Of a DNA stretch of 10,910 nt, positions 5,776 through 10,910 are shown piece after piece. The notes under the pieces were generated by a model. That model saw only the letters and a list, made by a program, of their open reading frames with translations, had not been told where the DNA came from and made no database searches. Both the position numbers and the translations under genes were made by a program. The stretch covers positions 1 to 10,910 of the forward strand of contig CALUZL010000088.1 in the NCBI GenBank assembly GCA_944325295.1, written 5' to 3'. Positions within the stretch are counted from its first letter, which is position 1. Each line of letters begins with the position of its first letter. Source of the DNA: an uncultured Erysipelotrichaceae bacterium (lineage in GTDB: Bacteria > Bacillota_I > Bacilli_A > Erysipelotrichales > Erysipelotrichaceae).

Positions 5776-5806
5776 ACACATATTAATTAATCCACTTAAC
5801 CAAAAA

Positions 5807-6754
5807 CTATCTTGTCGCAGTATCAACGATTATTCCTGAATAATCTTTTACCAAACAAGCTTTAGCTTCCTCATTCCAATACCAATCTTCACCATATTTC
5901 TCTTCACAGGTAACGACACCGTCACAATTTAGATCGTAAGGATCGCAAGCGGGTTTAGATGGTTTAGACGGTTCTTTTGAAGGTTTTGACGAACTTGGTT
6001 TTGACAGAAGATCTCCATAAGCCTGCCCGCAAACTTCACAATTTGCCTTAGTTGTTGTAGTAGCTGTACCACCGCTATGAGCTGCTTTGTTTATTATTTC
6101 GTCGCATTGCTCGCATACTTGCCAGTGATGTGTGGCATCGCTTTGCCAAACTCCTGATGAAGTATGAGATGATTTATTATATTCTGCATTACATGCATCG
6201 CATACCTGCCAGTGGTTCGTTCCGTCACTTTTCCACTCATTTTTGACATTACTGTGAGTTCCATCGTTTATCTTTTTATCACAGATGTCGCATAGTTGCC
6301 AGTGATTTGTGTCGTTATGTTGATAAGTGCCAGTAGAGGTACAATTATGAACTTCGGGAACAGTGTCCTTAACTGCGCCAAACTCGTTAAGTGGGTTCTG
6401 ACTTGAATAAAGATGATTAAAGTCATCCTCGCCCTCTCCAAAATATACTGCAATTTCATATCCATCGTTGCCAGACAATAATTTATCTTCTTCAGTTATA
6501 GTTATAGTGTTATGCCCTATAACAACACCATCTTTGTCATGTAGATAAAAGCCATACTCTCCATTGCTATCCTTAAAAATAATGGCGACATTCCCATTCT
6601 TGGAACTATCAAAGGTAATCGTAGCAGTCGTTTCACTATCACGTGTTACAGTCAAATTCGTAATGACTGGATCATTCTGCGCAAATATTGCGACAGGCAA
6701 TAGTGTGAAAACTATAGCTATTATAAAGATAGCTGTAAAGCATTTCTTTTTCAT
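5807..6754 (-). CDS. Secreted protein with HW-x2-C-x2-C repeats and Cys-rich C-terminus (315 aa)
   Basis: A very strong ribosome binding site (GGGGGAGG) and an MKKK start support this ATG. Residues 1-25 are a signal peptide, with cleavage likely after IFA. Residues about 27-130 look like a beta-sandwich (ITNLTVTRDSETTATITFDS). Three repeats of HW-x2-C-x2-C followed by a His begin at residues 151, 181 and 210, with His at 167, 197 and 226. A related HNC precedes them and a C-x2-C (239/242) follows. Each repeat could hold a metal ion or form disulfides. A Ser/Pro/Lys linker (about 251-268) leads to a C-terminal module with Cys 270, 277, 283 and 300 and an EF-hand-like YDLNCDGVVTCEE. There is no LPXTG or membrane anchor, so the protein is probably secreted or held by the C-terminal module. 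Substrate is unknown. Its leader carries a tetranucleotide repeat and attenuator-like hairpin. Confidence 0.85.
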   Translation of the reverse strand: MKKKCFTAIFIIAIVFTLLPVAIFAQNDPVITNLTVTRDSETTATITFDSSKNGNVAIIFKDSNGEYGFYLHDKDGVVIGHNTITITEEDKLLSGNDGYEIAVYFGEGEDDFNHLYSSQNPLNEFGAVKDTVPEVHNCTSTGTYQHNDTNHWQLCDICDKKINDGTHSNVKNEWKSDGTNHWQVCDACNAEYNKSSHTSSGVWQSDATHHWQVCEQCDEIINKAAHSGGTATTTTKANCEVCGQAYGDLLSKPSSSKPSKEPSKPSKPACDPYDLNCDGVVTCEEKYGEDWYWNEEAKACLVKDYSGIIVDTATR

Positions 6755-6795
6755 AATGTATCCTCCCCCTAATTAAAGAAATGAATGAAGTAACT

Positions 6796-6829
6796 AAAAA
6801 ACGCACCTGTCATTTAAGACATAGTGCGT
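6796..6829 (-). terminator. Terminator-like hairpin in the leader of the secreted protein gene (possible attenuator)
   Basis: On the minus strand, ACGCACTATGTC pairs with GACAGGTGCGT (11 pairs, one bulged A) around a 6-base loop, followed by TTTTTT. The stem sequence differs from that at 335-371, yet position, loop size and T-run are the same. The nearest gene upstream is divergent, so this hairpin cannot end another gene's transcript; it lies in this gene's own leader. Confidence 0.65.
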
Positions 6830-6833
6830 CATT

Positions 6834-6856
6834 AAAAGTATTCTCTTTTAAGAATA
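6834..6856 (-). repeat. Conserved 23-base leader segment, copy 2
   Basis: Identical over all 23 bases to 377-399 and placed in the same order: tandem repeat, this segment, then terminator-like hairpin. It can form a TATTCT/AGAATA hairpin. Confidence 0.7.
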
Positions 6857-6877
6857 AGTACTCTATTACATTATTAT

Positions 6878-6947
<70 letters not shown>

Positions 6948-6966
6948 AGCTTGTCGTATGCTTAGA

Positions 6967-7010
6967 TGTAATGTCAAGTATTATCCTCATATGTATATAT
7001 TAGCACAATG
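6967..7010 (-). promoter_or_regulatory. Conserved block upstream of the tandem repeat, copy 2 (promoter candidate)
   Basis: Gapless counterpart of 482-525. On the minus strand it includes TTGTGC, then 17 bases, then GATAAT (a fair promoter), and farther on TTGACATTACA. The TTGTGC/GATAAT pair is not well kept in copy 1, so the start site is uncertain. Transcription would run toward the secreted protein gene, away from the divergent LtaS-like gene. Confidence 0.45.
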
Positions 7011-7091
7011 TCTCATTTAGTGATCAAATATTGAATAAAGTTTCCTTAAAAAACGTCAGTTTTTACAGTAAAACACTTGTTGTGTCTTTTG

Positions 7092-7121
7092 TTTTCAGAT
7101 GGATAACTTTTAAGTTATAAT
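7092..7121 (+). promoter_or_regulatory. Promoter of the LtaS-like gene
   Basis: TATAAT lies at 7116-7121, with TTTTCA (7092-7097) 18 bases upstream as a partial -35. The GTG start at 7128 lies only seven bases after the -10 box, about where RNA polymerase would begin. AACTTTTAAGTT (7105-7116) is a small palindrome overlapping the -10. Confidence 0.6.
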
Positions 7122-7127
7122 CAAGTC

Positions 7128-8999
7128 GTGGAACCTAAAAGAATTATTCTGTTTATTAAAGATATATTTAAAAACTACCTCGACATCATTTTGTTTGCCG
7201 TTAATATCATCATCTTAGAGATCATGATCAGACATTTTTTAGTCTTGGGTCTTGGTAAACTCAGTCTGCTCTTTGATTTTTGTTTTATCTTTGCGCTGAG
7301 TGCCATCTTTATCCTCTTTAAGAAAAAGATCCGTCTTATACTTGAAGATCTTGTTTTATTGTTGCTTGGGATATACGGGTTTGCCCAGATCATGCACTTT
7401 GCCTATTTTTCGACCTTGTTCTCTTTTAAAAAACTGACGGTCGTAAGTGAACTGATCGGTGTTGCCTCAGAAGTCTTTGAAAAACTTGACCCGCTTTATC
7501 TTTTAGTGTTTATCCCACTTATCATCCAGATCTTGTATAGCTTTATAAAGATAAAAGAGGTGCCGATCGGCAAGATCAAGTACGCTTTAGCACTGACATC
7601 TTTAGCGATTGCCCTTTTGGCGATCATTCCCATCCAAAGTCATCTGAAAGCTGATGAGGCAGTAAACGGCTGGCTTGGTGATCGCTATCTTTTGAACTCT
7701 TTCCACAACAACATCCGCTTTTATGATCGCTTCGGCATCTTTGAATACATCGTCAAGGACAGCGCCAATACCGTTTCTTCCCTGACTAAGCCACCGATCG
7801 ATGACGAAGATGCTAAAGCGATAAAAGATCATATCGCTTCGCAAAGTGACAATGTCTCTTCAAAACATGGGATCTACAGCGGTAAAAACCTGGTACTCGT
7901 ACTCTGTGAATCGCTCAATTACTACGCGATCGACGAAGAGCTCACCCCAACCCTTTACATGATGGCAAATGATGGCTATTACTTTAGTAACAACTATGCT
8001 CCGATCTATCAATCGGCTACCGGTGACAGTGAATTTATAAGCCTTACCGGCATGATGCCCTCTGTCGACTATGGTACGACTTCTTACACTTTCTATGACA
8101 ACGACTATCCTTTTGCCCTGGCAAATCTCTTTAGAGAGACGGGATATAATGCCAACAGTTATCACTCCTATATAACCAATTTCTACAACCGGCAACTGTT
8201 TCACACCTCTTTGGGTTTTGAGACGTTTTACGACGAATCGCTTTTAGGTCTTTATCGGGATGAATACTACACCGATGCCTTCAATTGGCATGATGACAGC
8301 ATGCTTTTTGAAAGGACTTTAGCCAATACGGAGCTGACCGACGGACCTTTCTTTGATTTTGTGATAACCGCCAGTGGTCATATGCCCTATGTCGAAGGAA
8401 GAAGTGAGATCGCTAAAAACCTTGATGCGATCGATGACAGTTCACTAAACGATATACCTGCTGAGGCAAAGTACTATCTGGCTGCCCAGATGAACCTCGA
8501 CAAGGGTCTAAAGACACTGATCGACGGCCTTGAAAAAGAAGGTGTCCTCAACGATACGATCATCATCATCTATGGCGATCACTACCCCTACGGACTTAAA
8601 ACAGATGCAGGCATCGATGAAGTCATCGGTAGTGATGACTATACCAAATACCAAACCCCGCTTATCATCTACGATCCGACTACAAAAGGTGAGACCATAG
8701 ACGATTTGAGTTCGACTTTTGATATCTATCCAACGATCTGTGACCTCTTTGGCCTCGATATCAAAGAAGCCTTCCGGGTCGGCCGTACACTTTTTGGTGA
8801 AGGTGAGAGTGTTGTGCCGTTTATGGATCACAGCGTTTTGACTTCTGACTTCTTCTTTGACAGTAACACCAATAAGACCGATATCTTAAGTGACTCTTAC
8901 ACAAAAGAAAAAGAAGATGCGATCTTAAATGAGGTCAGAGAGCTCTTCGATATCGGGCAAAAGATACTTGTAGGTGATTATTATGCGCATGAAGATTAA
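7128..8999 (+). CDS. LtaS-type lipoteichoic acid synthase / sulfatase-fold membrane enzyme (623 aa)
   Basis: Residues 1-170 contain about five hydrophobic segments (roughly 17-35, 46-64, 74-92, 122-142, 152-170). A long extracellular domain of the alkaline-phosphatase/sulfatase fold follows, the layout and length of LtaS. Key residues are visible: E261 in VLVLCESLNYY (metal), T298 in SATGDSEFISLTG (expected nucleophile), H418 in TASGHMPY, and D484-H485 in YGDHYPYG (metal). LtaS enzymes transfer glycerophosphate from phosphatidylglycerol to a growing polymer; paralogues prime or modify, so the exact role is not fixed. The frame has an upstream stop at 7104-7106 and no other start before the GTG at 7128, and there is no Shine-Dalgarno sequence. 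Its last 17 bases overlap the phosphodiesterase gene that follows. Confidence 0.9.
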   Translation: MEPKRIILFIKDIFKNYLDIILFAVNIIILEIMIRHFLVLGLGKLSLLFDFCFIFALSAIFILFKKKIRLILEDLVLLLLGIYGFAQIMHFAYFSTLFSFKKLTVVSELIGVASEVFEKLDPLYLLVFIPLIIQILYSFIKIKEVPIGKIKYALALTSLAIALLAIIPIQSHLKADEAVNGWLGDRYLLNSFHNNIRFYDRFGIFEYIVKDSANTVSSLTKPPIDDEDAKAIKDHIASQSDNVSSKHGIYSGKNLVLVLCESLNYYAIDEELTPTLYMMANDGYYFSNNYAPIYQSATGDSEFISLTGMMPSVDYGTTSYTFYDNDYPFALANLFRETGYNANSYHSYITNFYNRQLFHTSLGFETFYDESLLGLYRDEYYTDAFNWHDDSMLFERTLANTELTDGPFFDFVITASGHMPYVEGRSEIAKNLDAIDDSSLNDIPAEAKYYLAAQMNLDKGLKTLIDGLEKEGVLNDTIIIIYGDHYPYGLKTDAGIDEVIGSDDYTKYQTPLIIYDPTTKGETIDDLSSTFDIYPTICDLFGLDIKEAFRVGRTLFGEGESVVPFMDHSVLTSDFFFDSNTNKTDILSDSYTKEKEDAILNEVRELFDIGQKILVGDYYAHED

Positions 9000-9933
9000 A
9001 AAGCTTTTAGTCATCGCGATGGTCATGCTGCTTTTGGCATGTGAGGGCAAAAGAAAAGATGAGACGGTCCATGATGCTTGTCGCATCGAGACCTTTGAAA
9101 ATGTCGGCGAAGTCATTAAACCCTGGTATGAATACCGCGTGATCGCCCATGCACTGGGCGGGATCGACGGATTCGATTACACCAATTCCTTTGAAGCACT
9201 GCGCTATAACTACAATCAGGGCACCAGAGTCTTTGAGATCGACTTGGCGCTCACCTCTGATGAAAAACTGGTCCTTTTGCATGAATGGAGCCACTACCAT
9301 GACATCTTCCACTTGGGCGAACTTTCCGGCTGGGCTCCTGAAAGCTATGCGACTTTTAAAAGTGAACTGATCTATGGTATCTATCATCCTTTAAGCTTTG
9401 ATGAACTGCTCGATATCATGGAGGATGTCCCCGATATGTATATCGTTTTAGACACCAAAGCCTTTGAGCTTGATTATCACGATCAGATCTATCCTTTGAT
9501 CATCGAAGCGATAAATGAACACGATCCCGCTCTTTTTGAAAGGATCATACCACAAGCCTACAGTGAAGAAACCTACAAAGTGTTGACAGACTACGGGCTG
9601 TTTGACGATGTCATCCTTACGATCTATTCGATCTATGCCTCGTCTAACGGATGGGATATCTCCCGGGTCATCCGCAACTATTCCATAAAAAACGTTACTG
9701 CCGGCATGCACAACGACTGGGCTAAAAAAGTTATCCGTGATATCAGACAATACACGCTCGAAGACAATAAATGGCCTTTTTCATCATACAATGTCTACAT
9801 CCACACGATAAACGACATCGACGAAGCTAAAGATATCATCGATGTCGAAGGCTTTCACGGCATCTATTCTGACTTTATAAGCGAGACGGAATTTCGCGAA
9901 AAAATCTTAAACACAACAGATGATCTACCTTAA
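8983..9933 (+). CDS. GDPD/PI-PLC-type phosphodiesterase lipoprotein (316 aa)
   Basis: I chose the ATG at 8983 because TAGGTG (8971-8976) sits six bases before it; a GTG at 8974 would overlap that site. Residues 1-20 are a lipoprotein signal with lipobox LLAC (C20), so the protein should be anchored to the outer face of the membrane. The domain starts YRVIAHALGGIDGFDYTNSF. H56, E85 and D87 (FEIDLALTSD) and H100 (LLHEW) match the two histidines and metal ligands of glycerophosphodiester phosphodiesterases. The usual HRG is HAL here and the ENT motif is TNS, so it belongs to a divergent branch near PI-PLC-like enzymes. It overlaps the LtaS-like gene by 17 bases and is surely co-translated. A role in trimming or recycling glycerophosphate from teichoic acid or lipid is plausible but inferred. 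Confidence 0.85.
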   Translation: MRMKIKKLLVIAMVMLLLACEGKRKDETVHDACRIETFENVGEVIKPWYEYRVIAHALGGIDGFDYTNSFEALRYNYNQGTRVFEIDLALTSDEKLVLLHEWSHYHDIFHLGELSGWAPESYATFKSELIYGIYHPLSFDELLDIMEDVPDMYIVLDTKAFELDYHDQIYPLIIEAINEHDPALFERIIPQAYSEETYKVLTDYGLFDDVILTIYSIYASSNGWDISRVIRNYSIKNVTAGMHNDWAKKVIRDIRQYTLEDNKWPFSSYNVYIHTINDIDEAKDIIDVEGFHGIYSDFISETEFREKILNTTDDLP

Positions 9934-10014
9934 AAATCAAACGTGAGAATTTGTTTTCTCTAAAAGACAGAATGTTATTCGGGATTTCGTTCAACGATGA
10001 CTAGAATGACTAAA

Positions 10015-10020
10015 TATAGT
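10015..10020 (+). promoter_or_regulatory. -10 box candidate for the small peptide gene
   Basis: TATAGT matches the consensus at five of six positions. No good -35 is seen (TTCAAC at 9990-9995 is weak and 19 bases away). Starting near 10027, the RNA would have a leader of about 108 bases that includes the structured segment at 10046-10091. Confidence 0.35.
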
Positions 10021-10045
10021 AAAACAAATACGGGAACAGCGTTGC

Positions 10046-10091
10046 GGTAGTTACCCATCCTGGTCGAGTTTGACCAGGGGCTCGAAAACTC
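10046..10091 (+). promoter_or_regulatory. Structured 5' leader of the small peptide gene
   Basis: CCTGGTC (10059-10065) and GACCAGG (10072-10078) form a perfect 7-base stem. Its loop GAGTTT (10066-10071) is complementary to AAACTC (10086-10091), so a pseudoknot is possible. Just before it, GGTAGTTAC (10046-10054) is complementary to GTAACTACC (10248-10256) at the 3' end of the gene. CCATCCTGG (10055-10063) is complementary to CCAGGATGG (10297-10305). These pairings could hold the messenger in a closed form. Confidence 0.5.
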
Positions 10092-10134
10092 CCTGCTGAT
10101 ATAGATTTAAGATCTAAAACGGAAGGTGATCGAT

Positions 10135-10251
10135 ATGGACATTGTAATGGTCTTTAAATTGCTGACAGATCTTCTGAAGGCAATAACAGGCTTTATTGGC
10201 CAAATTGTTCAACTTGCCCGCCTTATCAAAAAAGGCGAAAAGAAAAAGTAA
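10135..10251 (+). CDS. Small amphipathic peptide (38 aa), candidate type I toxin
   Basis: The ATG at 10135 is preceded by GGAAGGTG at 10121-10128, a good ribosome binding site. The peptide begins MDIVMVFKLLTDLLKAITGF, continues as a hydrophobic-to-amphipathic helix (about residues 3-32), and ends in a cationic tail (KKGEKKK). There is no signal peptide cleavage site. The profile resembles membrane-acting peptides of type I toxin-antitoxin systems (TisB- or BsrG-like in character, not in sequence). Leaderless bacteriocins or phenol-soluble-modulin-like peptides are alternatives. The leader is structured, the 3' end lies inside a strong hairpin, and a convincing antisense promoter faces it from downstream. 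No toxicity or expression can be read from sequence. Confidence 0.65.
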   Translation: MDIVMVFKLLTDLLKAITGFIGQIVQLARLIKKGEKKK

Positions 10252-10285
10252 CTACCTCCGATTAGCCTCGCGGTGTAGTTACTTT
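10240..10285 (-). terminator. Strong terminator of the antisense RNA, overlapping the peptide stop codon
   Basis: AAAGTAACTAC (10245-10255) and GTAGTTACTTT (10275-10285) form a perfect 11-base stem. Read on the minus strand it is followed by TTCTTTT, a good T-rich tail. The sense stop codon TAA lies inside the left arm. GTAACTA (10286-10292) offers an alternative partner for the TAGTTAC arm. Confidence 0.7.
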
Positions 10286-10298
10286 GTAACTAAAATCC

Positions 10299-10326
10299 AG
10301 GATGGTCTATCGACCTGTTCCTTTTT
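10299..10326 (+). terminator. Terminator candidate for the peptide messenger
   Basis: AGGA and GGTC arms pair with GACC and TCCT across the loop TATC, with a small internal loop, followed by TTTT (10323-10326). This is weaker than the antisense terminator but suitably placed, so the sense RNA would cover the whole antisense RNA. Confidence 0.45.
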
Positions 10327-10334
10327 ACACCTAT

Positions 10335-10363
10335 ATTCTATATCTTTTTAGTTAGATTATCAA
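10335..10363 (-). promoter_or_regulatory. Promoter facing the small peptide gene
   Basis: On the minus strand, TTGATA (10358-10363), a 17-base spacer and TAGAAT (10335-10340) match the housekeeping sigma consensus at 5 of 6 positions in each hexamer. This is the best-spaced promoter in the window, yet no minus-strand gene lies just downstream of it. Its -10 is part of TATATTCTATA (10332-10342), which is repeated inverted at 10396-10406. Confidence 0.6.
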
Positions 10364-10546
10364 CGCTTGATGTATTTTGGTTCGTGTAAACTCAGTATAG
10401 AATATAAAATCCAAACAGCAGTCTTTAAAAAAGTAAACTAAACAATAGCATCGTTTGTATTAAAAGAATTCTTAATAAAACACTGATGTAAAAAACAGAG
10501 CGAAGTATAATTTATCATCTGATCTTTAAGATAGAACACTCAGAAT
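10364..10546. other. Gene-free spacer before the adenine deaminase terminator
   Basis: I see no gene. It holds TATAGAATATA (10396-10406), the inverted copy of the antisense promoter's -10 region, and GTGTAAA (10384-10390), the complement of TTTACAC at 10324-10330. The inverted -10-like box might serve a plus-strand start, but no fitting -35 or reading frame follows. AAGAATTCTT near 10470 is a simple palindrome. Confidence 0.4.
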
Positions 10547-10571
10547 AAAGGTTGCCGTTTTGGCAACCTTT
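10547..10571 (-). terminator. Terminator of the adenine deaminase gene
   Basis: AAAGGTTGCC and GGCAACCTTT form a perfect 10-base stem around a 5-base loop, eight bases past the stop codon at 10580. The T-run is short (TTTA) but the position is right. Confidence 0.75.
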
Positions 10572-10579
10572 AGCATATT

Positions 10580-10910
10580 CTATCGATCAAACAGGTCGAT
10601 GAAAGTCTTGGTGTTGACATCGATACAACCAACATCGCTCATCTTGACATCCGGAACGACCGGCAAGGCGATCGTTGCGATTCGAAGCAATGGATTCTCT
10701 TGGGTCATGCCAAGCTTTCGATCAGCCTCTTTCATCTTTTCGGCGTCAAGATAGAACTCCGTGCCTTCTTTTAAACTCATGAGTCCGGCTAAAGGCAAGG
10801 GCAAAGTATAAAGGGTCTCACCATTTAAGACGGCACTCATACCGCCTTTGGCTTCTTTGATGTTCATGGCGATCTTATAAGCATCTTTAGGATCGGAGTA
10901 GACAGATCGG
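10580..10910 (-). CDS. ade: Adenine deaminase, C-terminal part (5' end beyond window)
   Basis: The frame is open from the window's right edge to a TAG at 10580; 110 residues are seen and the gene starts outside. Motifs match the C-terminal domain of adenine deaminase (adenine to hypoxanthine plus ammonia, purine salvage). A GGMSAVLNGETLYTLPLPLA strand-loop is followed by GLMS, then LRIATIALPVVPDVKMSDVG and a final D-rich tail. The family's metal-binding histidines lie in the missing N-terminal part, so activity cannot be judged here. The frame is intact in what is seen. I do not treat the internal ATG at 10867 as the start, because the same frame continues upstream with family-like sequence (DPKDAYKIA). 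Confidence 0.85.
   Translation of the reverse strand, partial: RSVYSDPKDAYKIAMNIKEAKGGMSAVLNGETLYTLPLPLAGLMSLKEGTEFYLDAEKMKEADRKLGMTQENPLLRIATIALPVVPDVKMSDVGCIDVNTKTFIDLFDR

Larger units (their letters stand above)
10240..10328 (-). ncRNA. Predicted antisense RNA (about 90 nt) to the peptide messenger
   Basis: The -10/-35 pair at 10335-10363 would start an RNA near 10328 that ends at the hairpin and T-tail near 10240. It would be fully complementary to the 3' end of the peptide transcript, including the last few codons. Because GTAGTTAC occurs both in the 5' leader (10047-10054) and inside this region (10275-10282), the antisense RNA could also pair with the leader. This is how the RNAs of the Fst/par type I system are known to contact each other. 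Predicted from signals only. Confidence 0.5.

Noticed and set aside
10059..10078. CCTGGTC hairpin as part of a tRNA or known riboswitch
   Set aside because: No acceptor stem or anticodon arm can be built around it, and it matches no riboswitch core I know.
10332..10406. Inverted TATATTCTATA pair as a transposon end or operator
   Set aside because: Arms are pure AT-rich -10-like sequence and the second inverted pair (TTTACAC/GTGTAAA) crosses rather than nests, so no clear single structure results. Kept only as a note.

Overview
The window looks like chromosomal DNA of a low-G+C, Gram-positive-type (Firmicutes) anaerobe. It carries an LtaS-type lipoteichoic acid synthase, lipoprotein and Sec signal peptides, GGAGG-type ribosome binding sites, and UGA used as a stop. 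The cysteine-rich secreted protein and the DUF6273-type protein recall Erysipelotrichia-like bacteria, but that is only an impression. The left half (about 900-5350) is AT-rich accessory DNA. The right end (LtaS-like gene, phosphodiesterase lipoprotein, adenine deaminase) looks like ordinary, more G+C-rich core genome.

Layout from left to right. (1) The start of a secreted DUF6273-type protein on the minus strand, preceded by a leader with a pentanucleotide tandem repeat and a terminator-like hairpin. (2) A decayed dispersed element. (3) A toxin-antitoxin pair on the plus strand: an intact AbrB-type antitoxin and a PIN-domain toxin broken by an in-frame TAG. (4) A second copy of the decayed element. 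(5) A two-gene minus-strand operon: a protein of unknown function and an AlbA_2/ATPase-like/winged-helix regulator, with an operator-like repeat over its promoter. (6) A minus-strand AAA ATPase with a DUF4143-type C-terminus, preceded by three direct repeats at an exact 34-base period. (7) A gene-poor stretch with a third fragment of the decayed element and two terminator hairpins. (8) A secreted protein with HW-x2-C-x2-C repeats on the minus strand, preceded by a leader closely related to that of region 1 but with a tetranucleotide repeat. (9) A plus-strand LtaS-like gene, apparently leaderless, overlapping a GDPD-type lipoprotein gene. (10) A small-peptide locus with the layout of a type I toxin-antitoxin system. 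(11) The 3' end of an adenine deaminase gene on the minus strand.

Two arrangements stand out. The first is the pair of related leaders (about 335-525 and 6796-7010). Each has a conserved upstream block, a microsatellite of different unit size, a perfectly conserved 23-base segment, and a hairpin with a T-tract just before the ribosome binding site of a secreted-protein gene. This suggests repeat-number-tuned attenuation or phase variation of surface proteins. The second is at 10015-10363: a 38-residue amphipathic peptide gene with a structured 5' leader, and a convergent antisense promoter whose roughly 90-base transcript would end at a strong terminator overlapping the last codons of the peptide gene. 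Both are inferences from sequence layout; no homology search was possible.
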